Origin: Methylorubrum extorquens
GTDB taxonomy: Bacteria > Pseudomonadota > Alphaproteobacteria > Rhizobiales > Beijerinckiaceae
Reading direction: 5' to 3'
Length of the DNA stretch: 7,565 nt
Assembly (NCBI GenBank): GCA_019695455.1
Contig: JAEUAC010000416.1
Coordinates: 1 to 7,565 of the forward strand
Below the pieces are notes generated by a model. It did no database searches and had not been told where the DNA came from. It saw only the letters and a program-made list of their open reading frames with translations. Positions within the stretch are counted from its first letter, which is position 1. Each line of letters begins with the position of its first letter. This document shows positions 1-4,911 of the stretch, one piece after another. Both the position numbers and the translations under genes were made by a program.

Positions 1-219
1 AAAGCCGGGATCCAGCCCTTCCCGCAAGCCCTATTGGGAAACCGCTGTGCTGCCCTGGGCACCGGCCTTCGCCGGTTTGAGCGGAGAGGGTGCCCCCCTC
101 GCCGCTCGTACCGGCGAAAGCCGGGACCCACCCTTCCGCGCGAGCCCCACCGGCCTCCGCCGGTGTGAGCGGAGAGGCTGTCCCCCACCCGCTCGTCCCG
201 GCGAAGACCGGGACCCGCC
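1..219. repeat. Tandem three-hairpin intergenic repeat next to recQ
   Basis: This gene-free stretch holds two near-complete copies and one partial copy of an 88-bp unit. Copy 2 runs from about 61 and copy 3 from about 149; the partial copy 1 starts at base 1 with its GCCGGGATCC end. Each full copy has three stem-loops in a row. The first is ACCGGC-loop-GCCGGT at 61-76, repeated at 149-164. The second is a GAGCGG/CCGCTC stem at 79-107 (11 of 12 pairs), repeated more weakly at 167-194. The third is CCGGC-GAAA-GCCGG at 111-124, repeated imperfectly at 197-212. Copy 1 carries about 29 extra bases at 32-60. The CCCGGCGAAAGCCGGGA core resembles dispersed intergenic repeats known from alphaproteobacterial genomes. 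Copy 3 ends at the recQ stop codon, so the hairpins would be transcribed as the recQ 3' end and could stabilise the message or help end transcription. No T-run follows any stem. Confidence 0.85.
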
Positions 220-2054
220 TAGCCCGTCGTGTCCGCGATCCGGTCCAGGAAGGCGCGGCCGTAGAGGGCGAGCTTGCGTTCGCCGACGCCCGCCACCTCG
301 CGCATCTCCGTGAGGTCGCGCGGGCGGTCCTTCGCCATCTCGATGAGCGTGCGGTCGGGAAAGACGATGTAGGCCGCGACGCCCTCGTCGCGGGCGATCT
401 GGGCACGGAGCTTGCGCAGGCTCTCGAAGAGCGTGGCCGCGTCCTCGTCCAGGCCGTCGAGCCGGTCCGCGCGCTCCTGGCGGCGGCCGCGGGGGCGGGC
501 CGCGGCCTCCTCGGGCGGGCGCAGCGCGATGCGCTCGCGGCCGAAGAGGATCGCCTCGCCCTTCTCCGTGATGGCGAAGCCGCCGTGCTCGGCCGAGGCC
601 TCGCCGAGCGCGCCCGCCGCGAAGAGCTGGCGCATGACGATGCCCCAGGCGCGCTTGTCGCGGTCGCGCCCGACGCCGAAGGTCTTGATGCGGTCGTGGC
701 CCAGCCGCGTCACGGCCTCGCTGGTCTCGCCGACGAGCACGCAGGCGAGATGCGCCGCCCCGAATCGCTGGCCCGTGCGGGCCACGGCGGACAGCACCTT
801 CTGGGCGGCCTCGGTCGCGTCCTCGAGCGCCACGCCGCCCCGGCACAGGTCGCAATGGCCGCAGGGGCCGCTCTCCTCGCCGAAATAGGCCAGCAGCGAC
901 TGGCGGCGGCAGAGCGCGCTCTCGCAGAGGTCCACCATGGCGGAGAGCCGCTTCTCCTCCACGCGCCGCCGCTCGGGGCCGATGTCCTTGTCGGCGATCT
1001 GGCGGCGGCGGAGCCGGATGTCGTCGAGGCCGTAGAGCGTGAGCGTCGCGGCCGGCAGGCCGTCGCGGCCCGCGCGGCCGATCTCCTGGTACCAGCCCTC
1101 CACGCCGCCCGGCATGTCGGCATGCACGACGAAGCGTACGTCCGGCTTGTTGATGCCCATGCCGAAGGCGACCGTCGCCACCATGACGATGCCGTCCTCC
1201 TGGAGGAACGCGTCCTGGCGCTCCGCCCGCACGGCCGCGTCGAGCCCGGCGTGGTAGGCGAGGGCGCGGTGGCCGCGGCCCGTCAGCGTCTCGGCGAGCT
1301 TCTCCGTCCGGTCGCGCGAGGAGGCGTAGATGATGCCGCTCTCGCCCTTGTGGTCGCGCAGGAAGGTCTCGATCTGCTCGGCCGGCCGGTCCTTCGGGGC
1401 GAATCGCAGCGCGATGTTCGGCCGGTCGAAGGAATGGACCAGCGTCACGGGCGGCGCGGGGAAGAGCTGGGCCGCGATGTCGGCCCGCGTCGCCCGGTCG
1501 GCCGTCGCCGTGAAGGCCGCCACCGGCACGGCGCCCAGCGCCTCCCTGACGCGGGCGAGCTGGCGGTATTCGGGCCGGAAGTCGTGGCCCCATTGCGAGA
1601 CGCAATGCGCCTCGTCGATGGCGAGGCGCCGGATGCCGGCCCGCCGCAGCCGGTCGGCGAGGCCGCCCGCGGCCAGCCGCTCGGGCGAGACGAACAGGAG
1701 CCGCAGCTCGCCCGCATCGAGCTGCGCCAGCGTCTTCAGGCGCGAGGCGTCGTCCTCGGCGGAGTTCAGGGTGGCGGCCGGGACGCCCAGCGCCTCCATC
1801 TGCCGCACCTGGTCGCGCATGAGGGCGATGAGGGGCGAGACGACGACCGTCAGGCCGCCGTCCACGACGGCCGGGAGCTGATAGCAGATCGACTTGCCGG
1901 AGCCCGTCGGCATGACGGCGAAGACGTCGCGGCCGTCCAGGCACGCGGCCACGATCTCCTCCTGGCCGGGCCGGAAGGCGTCGTAGCCGAACACGTCCTT
2001 CAGGGCCCGGCGGGCCCCGTCCGGGGCCCGAGGGGCCCCCTCCATCGCCGTCAT
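219..2054 (-). CDS. recQ: ATP-dependent DNA helicase RecQ
   Basis: RecQ is a 3'-5' superfamily 2 DNA helicase that acts in recombination and replication-fork repair. The 611 residues are a normal length for bacterial RecQ. Motif 0 is FRPGQEEI (27-34), Walker A is MPTGSGKS (48-55), the DEAH box is at 147-150 followed by CVSQWGHDFRPEY, and motif III is FTATAD (181-186). Motif V, VATVAFGMGINKPD, is at 292-305 and motif VI, QEIGRAGRDG, at 323-332. A zinc-binding site follows with Cys382, Cys398, Cys401 and Cys404, then a winged-helix region (about 410-510). A basic linker leads to one HRDC domain (about 540-608). All motifs are intact, so the enzyme should be active. The start is uncertain. The ATG at 2054 has a GGAAG only 2 bases upstream, while Met4 (ATG at 2043-2045) sits 11 bases from the same GGAAG and may be the true start. 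The gene is divergent from the DUF3297 gene, and its stop abuts a repeat array. Confidence 0.96.
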   Translation of the reverse strand: MTAMEGAPRAPDGARRALKDVFGYDAFRPGQEEIVAACLDGRDVFAVMPTGSGKSICYQLPAVVDGGLTVVVSPLIALMRDQVRQMEALGVPAATLNSAEDDASRLKTLAQLDAGELRLLFVSPERLAAGGLADRLRRAGIRRLAIDEAHCVSQWGHDFRPEYRQLARVREALGAVPVAAFTATADRATRADIAAQLFPAPPVTLVHSFDRPNIALRFAPKDRPAEQIETFLRDHKGESGIIYASSRDRTEKLAETLTGRGHRALAYHAGLDAAVRAERQDAFLQEDGIVMVATVAFGMGINKPDVRFVVHADMPGGVEGWYQEIGRAGRDGLPAATLTLYGLDDIRLRRRQIADKDIGPERRRVEEKRLSAMVDLCESALCRRQSLLAYFGEESGPCGHCDLCRGGVALEDATEAAQKVLSAVARTGQRFGAAHLACVLVGETSEAVTRLGHDRIKTFGVGRDRDKRAWGIVMRQLFAAGALGEASAEHGGFAITEKGEAILFGRERIALRPPEEAAARPRGRRQERADRLDGLDEDAATLFESLRKLRAQIARDEGVAAYIVFPDRTLIEMAKDRPRDLTEMREVAGVGERKLALYGRAFLDRIADTTG

Positions 2055-2128
2055 CGCTTCCGCATCTAGGAAAGGGGGCGCGCCTTCGATAGAGGCGGGC
2101 GCTCCCGGTTTCTTACGATCGACGGACC
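2055..2128. promoter_or_regulatory. Divergent intergenic region, recQ and DUF3297 gene
   Basis: These 74 bases separate two genes that point away from each other, so they should contain both promoters, unless the promoters reach into the coding regions. I see no convincing -35/-10 pair on either strand. A GGAAG on the minus strand (2057-2061) is the only plausible recQ ribosome binding site. The DUF3297 gene has no clear Shine-Dalgarno sequence. The role is inferred from gene orientation alone. Confidence 0.35.
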
Positions 2129-2371
2129 ATGACGGACACCCTGCCCGACCGCCTCTCCACCGATCCCGCGAGCCCGCATCACGATGCCGCGCTGCTCGAG
2201 CGCGGCATCGGCATCCGGTTCAACGGGACCGAGAAGACCAACGTCGAGGAATATTGCGTCTCGGAGGGCTGGGTCCGCGTCGCGGCCGGCACGGCCCGGG
2301 ACCGCAAGGGCAACCCGATGACGATCAAGCTGAAGGGCGCCGTCGAGCCCTATCTGCGCGACCCCGCCTGA
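2129..2371 (+). CDS. DUF3297 family small protein
   Basis: This 80-residue protein matches, from memory, the DUF3297 family of short conserved proteins in Alpha- and Gammaproteobacteria, whose function is unknown. The family-like stretch starts near the N-terminus (LPDRLSTDPASPHHD, 5-19). It continues through ERGIGIRFNG (24-33), the block KTNVEEYCVSEGWVRV (36-51) and the C-terminal RKGNPMTIKLKGAVEPY (59-75). The protein is soluble, with no signal peptide or membrane segment, and has a single cysteine (Cys43). It is the only plus-strand gene in the window. It is divergent from recQ and converges on gapR, so it is probably transcribed alone. The upstream bases give only a weak ribosome binding site. 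The start at 2129 is supported because the conserved part begins within a few residues of it. The family call is fairly sure; no function can be given. Confidence 0.88.
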   Translation: MTDTLPDRLSTDPASPHHDAALLERGIGIRFNGTEKTNVEEYCVSEGWVRVAAGTARDRKGNPMTIKLKGAVEPYLRDPA

Positions 2372-2383
2372 GCGAGGGGCGGG

Positions 2384-2403
2384 GCGGGCCGCGCGCGGCC
2401 CGC
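2384..2403. terminator. GC-only perfect palindrome between convergent genes
   Basis: A 20-bp perfect palindrome (half-site GCGGGCCGCG) lies in the 37-bp gap between the stop codons of the DUF3297 gene and gapR. As RNA it can fold on either strand into an 8-bp GC stem with a CGCG loop. Its place between two converging genes suggests a shared bidirectional terminator. No T-run follows it on either strand, so it is not a textbook intrinsic terminator. Confidence 0.5.
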
Positions 2404-2408
2404 GGCCG

Positions 2409-2663
2409 CTACGCCATGCCGAGCGCCTGCATGTAGAGCTCGAGGATCGCCTCCTCCTCCTGGCGCTCCGCATGGTCCTTCTTGCGGATGCGCAGGATGG
2501 ACCGGACGGCCTTCGAATCGAAGCCGCGCCCCTTCAGCTCGGCGAAGACGTCCTTGATGTCGCCCGCGATCCCGGCCTTCTCCTCCTCCAGGCGCTCGAT
2601 CCGCTCGACGAACTGCTTCAGCTCCTCGGCGGCGACACCGGTCTCCGCGACGTCTGCGGCCAT
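2409..2663 (-). CDS. gapR: GapR family (DUF2312/UPF0335) nucleoid-associated protein
   Basis: GapR is an essential or growth-promoting nucleoid protein of alphaproteobacteria. In Caulobacter it clamps around overtwisted (positively supercoiled) DNA ahead of replication forks and at gene ends, and stimulates type II topoisomerases. The 84 residues fit the family length (89 in Caulobacter). Recognisable parts are the N-terminal helix ELKQFVERIERLEEEKAGI (14-32), DIKDVFAELKGRGFD (35-49), the basic segment KAVRSILRIRKKD (51-63), and the family end block ERQEEEAILELYMQALG (66-82). The whole chain is predicted to be helical. On the minus strand a GGGGAG (2674-2679) sits 10 bases before the ATG, supporting this start. 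The gene lies 113 bp downstream of sufT on the same strand. It may be read through from the suf operon or have its own promoter in that gap. The family call is strong; equivalence to Caulobacter GapR is inferred. Confidence 0.9.
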   Translation of the reverse strand: MAADVAETGVAAEELKQFVERIERLEEEKAGIAGDIKDVFAELKGRGFDSKAVRSILRIRKKDHAERQEEEAILELYMQALGMA

Positions 2664-2736
2664 GACGGACCAACTCCCCGACCCGCCGCCATCCGGGCGG
2701 GTTCACGCGTTTCACGAGGCGGAGGCGTGCCCGCCC

Positions 2737-2773
2737 CGTCCCGCAGGGTCAAGGCCGGCGGGACGCGTGTCCC
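2737..2773 (-). terminator. Possible hairpin terminator after sufT
   Basis: Two mutually exclusive GC-rich stems lie just beyond the sufT stop codon. One is an 8-bp stem CGTCCCGC/GCGGGACG (2737-2744 with 2758-2765, 13-base loop). The other is a 5-bp stem GGGAC/GTCCC (2760-2764 with 2769-2773). Neither is followed by a T-run on the minus strand. They could weaken read-through from the suf operon into gapR, or simply cap the suf transcript. Confidence 0.35.
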
Positions 2774-2776
2774 CGT

Positions 2777-3142
2777 TCACCACATGTCGAGCGCGATGCG
2801 GGCCTCGTCGGACATGCGGCTCTGGTCCCACGGCGGATCGAAGACCATGTCGACCTTGACGTTGCGCACGCCGGGCACCGCCGCGACGGCGTTCTCGACC
2901 CAGACGGGCATCTCGCCCGCCACGGGGCAGCCCGGCGCCGTCAGCGTCATGTCGATCGCGACGTCGCGGTCGTCGCCGATGTCGACCTTGTAGATCAGGC
3001 CGAGCTCGTAGATGTCGGCCGGGATCTCGGGATCGTAGACCGTCTTCAGGGCCGCCACGATGGCGTCCGTCATGCGGTCCATCTCCTCCGGCGGGAGGGC
3101 GGACGGGGAGGCCGGTTCGGCCGGCGAGGGGCCGTCTGTCAT
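2777..3142 (-). CDS. sufT: SufT, MIP18/DUF59 family Fe-S maturation factor
   Basis: SufT-type DUF59 proteins are auxiliary factors for Fe-S cluster maturation or delivery and are commonly encoded in suf operons, including those of alphaproteobacteria. The 121-residue chain has a low-complexity Pro/Ala/Ser-rich N-terminus (about 1-20) and then the MIP18 fold (about 22-102). Family marks are the motif DPEIP (37-41) followed by DIYELGLIYKV, and TLTAPGCP with the conserved Cys72. The tail PPWDQSRMSDEARIALDMW (103-121) is typical of this subfamily. The protein is cytosolic. A good Shine-Dalgarno sequence (GAGG at 3151-3154, 8 bases before the ATG) supports the start at 3142 and so the N-terminal extension. 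The gene lies 85 bp downstream of the small membrane protein gene and appears to be the last suf gene. No sufA follows it. Confidence 0.92.
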   Translation of the reverse strand: MTDGPSPAEPASPSALPPEEMDRMTDAIVAALKTVYDPEIPADIYELGLIYKVDIGDDRDVAIDMTLTAPGCPVAGEMPVWVENAVAAVPGVRNVKVDMVFDPPWDQSRMSDEARIALDMW

Positions 3143-3227
3143 GATTGCATCCTCAATGTCAGCAGGGCGGGCGTCGTCATGCCGGCCGTCGGGAACGGAA
3201 GGTGGTCGCCGACCCGCCTCCCGCGTC

Positions 3228-3458
3228 TCAGTGTGCGGTCAGGAAGGCCCGCCCGGCGAGAGCCACCGTGATCGCGAGATTGAACCCGACCATCCATTTG
3301 ACCAGCGTCAGCTCGCCCCGGACGGCGACGATCTCCGTCTTGAGGCCCGTGATCTGGTTGTCGTAGCTCGCGACCTCGGAGGCTGCCTTCTTGGCCTTCT
3401 CGTCCTCGGCACCGGCCGACCGCAAGGCGTCGTACAACTCACCCATCATGACGGCCAT
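3228..3458 (-). CDS. Small coiled-coil protein with C-terminal membrane anchor
   Basis: This 76-residue protein has no function I can assign. Its N-terminus (MAVMMGELYDALRSAGAEDEKA) is followed by an amphipathic helix likely to form a coiled coil (about 22-53). A hydrophobic segment follows (VKWMVGFNLAITVALAGRAFL, 53-73) that should span or anchor in the inner membrane, leaving a very short tail. The layout resembles the small helical DUF1640/CCDC90-like proteins of alphaproteobacteria, but I cannot confirm that family. The gene sits in the suf operon, 60 bp after sufS and 85 bp before sufT, on the same strand, so it is probably co-transcribed. Start choice: the first ATG has AGGGA about 10 bases upstream; Met4 and Met5 are alternatives. 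Whether it has a role in Fe-S assembly or is an unrelated passenger cannot be decided from the sequence. Confidence 0.75.
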   Translation of the reverse strand: MAVMMGELYDALRSAGAEDEKAKKAASEVASYDNQITGLKTEIVAVRGELTLVKWMVGFNLAITVALAGRAFLTAH

Positions 3459-3518
3459 CGGCGCGAAATCCCTGGTGTCTCCCCGCGAAGATAGGGCGCG
3501 GGCGCCGGAAACGCGACT

Positions 3519-4757
3519 CTAGCCGAACAGGCCCTGCGCCTTCTGCAGCGCGTCCGCCAGCGCGTCGACCTCCTCCATCGTGTTGTAGAGGCCGAAGGAG
3601 GCCCGGCAGGTCGAGGTCGCGCCGAAGCGGTCGAGGAGCGGCATCGCGCAATGCGTGCCGGCCCGCACGGCGACGCCCTGGCGGTCGATCACGGTCGCGA
3701 CGTCGTGGGCGTGCGCGCCCTGCATCTCGAAGGCGAGGATCGGTCCCTTGCCGGGCGCCGTCCCGATGATGCGGATCGAGTTCATCGCCCCGAGCCGCTC
3801 GTGCGCGTAGGCCGAGAGCGCCTCCTCGTGCCGCCGGATGGCGGGGCGGCCGACGCGCTCCATGAAGCGGAGCGCGGCCCCGAGGCCCACGGCCTCGACG
3901 ATGGCCGGCGTGCCGGCCTCGAAGCGATGGGGCGGGTCGCCGTAGGTGACCTCGCCGCAGGCGACCGTCCTGATCATCTCGCCGCCGCCCTGGTAGGGCG
4001 GCAGACGCTCCAGCCATTCCGTCTTGCCGTAGAGCACGCCGATCCCGGTCGGGCCGTACACCTTGTGGCCGGTGAGGACGTAGAAGTCGGCGTCGAGCGC
4101 CCGCACGTCCACGTCGAGATGCACGGCCCCCTGGGCCCCGTCCACGAGCACGGGGATGCCCCGGTCGTGGGCGAGCCGGATGATGTCGGCGATCGGCGTC
4201 ACGGTGCCGAGCACGTTCGACATGTGCGTGATGGCGACGATCTTCGTGCGCGGCGTCAAGAGCTTCTCGAATTCGTCGAGCTGGAACGCGCCTGTCTCGT
4301 CGACCGGCGCCCACTTGATGACGGCCCCCTTGCGCTCCCGCAGGAAGTGCCAGGGCACGATGTTGGAATGGTGCTCCATGATGGAGAGCACGATCTCGTC
4401 GCCCTCGCCGATCAGGCTCTGGCCCATCGTGCTGGCCACGAGGTTGTAGGCCTCGGTCGCCGACTTCGTGAAGACGATCTCGTCGACCGATCCCGCGTTG
4501 AGGAAGTCCCGCACGCTCTCGCGCGCCGCCTCGAAGGAATCCGTCGCGGCGTTCGCCATGTAGTGCAGGCCGCGATGGACGTTGGCGTAGCCCGTCTCCA
4601 TCACGTCGACCATCGCCTGGATGACCTCGCGCGGCTTCTGGGCCGAGGCCGCGTTGTCGAGATAGACGAGCGGTTTGCCGTAGACCTGCTGCGACAGGAT
4701 CGGGAACTCGGCCCGCAGCGCCTGGACGTCGTAGCTCGGCAGGAAGGGTGCGTTCAT
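3519..4757 (-). CDS. sufS: Cysteine desulfurase SufS
   Basis: SufS is a pyridoxal-phosphate enzyme that converts L-cysteine to L-alanine and holds the sulfur as a persulfide for the SufBCD scaffold. The 412 residues match group II (SufS/CsdA) enzymes in length. Visible features are VYLDNAASAQKP (31-42) near the N-terminus and EHHSNIVPW (128-136), with His129 stacking on the cofactor. VDGAQ (205-209) supplies Asp206 and Gln209, and GHK (230-232) supplies the Schiff-base Lys232. The active-site loop RAGTHCAMPL has the catalytic Cys370, and TCRASFGLYN (383-392) supplies the substrate-carboxylate arginine, Arg385. All key residues are present. A strong GGGAGG (4766-4771) eight to nine bases before the ATG fixes the start. 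Enzymes of this group usually need SufE or SufU to accept sulfur, and neither is seen in the window. A 154-bp repeat-filled gap separates the gene from sufD. Confidence 0.97.
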   Translation of the reverse strand: MNAPFLPSYDVQALRAEFPILSQQVYGKPLVYLDNAASAQKPREVIQAMVDVMETGYANVHRGLHYMANAATDSFEAARESVRDFLNAGSVDEIVFTKSATEAYNLVASTMGQSLIGEGDEIVLSIMEHHSNIVPWHFLRERKGAVIKWAPVDETGAFQLDEFEKLLTPRTKIVAITHMSNVLGTVTPIADIIRLAHDRGIPVLVDGAQGAVHLDVDVRALDADFYVLTGHKVYGPTGIGVLYGKTEWLERLPPYQGGGEMIRTVACGEVTYGDPPHRFEAGTPAIVEAVGLGAALRFMERVGRPAIRRHEEALSAYAHERLGAMNSIRIIGTAPGKGPILAFEMQGAHAHDVATVIDRQGVAVRAGTHCAMPLLDRFGATSTCRASFGLYNTMEEVDALADALQKAQGLFG

Positions 4758-4911
4758 GTGTACGGCCTCCCTCTCCCCGCGGACGGGAAGAGGTCGAGCG
4801 GCCCGCGTGGCGGACGCCCGGGTGAGGGGGCCTCTCAGGACGGTTCCGACCGGGGCTGCCCCTCACCCGGTCGGCCGGACTCGCCTCGCCCGCGCGGGAC
4901 GAGGCGTCGGG
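4758..4911. repeat. Facing intergenic repeat elements between sufD and sufS
   Basis: The sufD-sufS gap is filled with the CCCCTCACCCGG...CCTCTTCCCG...CGGGGAGAGG kind of dispersed repeat common between genes in alphaproteobacteria. One element covers about 4766-4829. A second, shorter one of opposite orientation covers about 4859-4910. Together they give a 12-bp perfect inverted repeat, CCGGGTGAGGGG at 4818-4829 and its complement at 4859-4870. Each element also has its own hairpin. One is at 4770-4793 (8 of 9 pairs). The other has arms at 4882-4888 and 4900-4906 around an inner CCCGCGCGGG, and begins five bases past the sufD stop. The 4770-4793 hairpin overlaps two bases of the sufS Shine-Dalgarno sequence, so it could affect sufS translation. 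Confidence 0.8.
4766..4771 (-). promoter_or_regulatory. sufS ribosome binding site inside a repeat
   Basis: On the minus strand this reads GGGAGG, ending eight bases before the sufS ATG (4755-4757). It lies at the edge of the intergenic repeat, and its first two bases (4770-4771) pair in the repeat's terminal hairpin. Partial masking of the site is therefore possible. Confidence 0.65.

Noticed and set aside
1..219. CRISPR array, because of the regular repeats near the left edge
   Set aside because: There are only two to three units of 88 bp, the whole unit is repeated instead of short repeats with unique spacers, and there are no cas genes.
47..313. Small plus-strand ORF (88 residues) through the repeat array
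   Set aside because: It is made of repeat sequence plus the antisense of the recQ 3' end, with no ribosome binding site and no recognisable product.
31..1944. 637-residue open frame on the minus strand in another frame of recQ
   Set aside because: Its composition is Arg/Gly/Pro/Ala-rich, it has no domains, and it fully overlaps the genuine RecQ frame.
90..2069. 659-residue open frame on the plus strand, opposite recQ
   Set aside because: It is a shadow of recQ in a very GC-rich genome. Its translation is dominated by Arg, Ala, Gly and Val with no recognisable domain, while the minus-strand frame carries every RecQ motif.
2664..2776. Hidden sufA gene between sufT and gapR
   Set aside because: The gap of 113 bp is too short for an A-type carrier of about 110 residues, and no frame shows the conserved cysteines.
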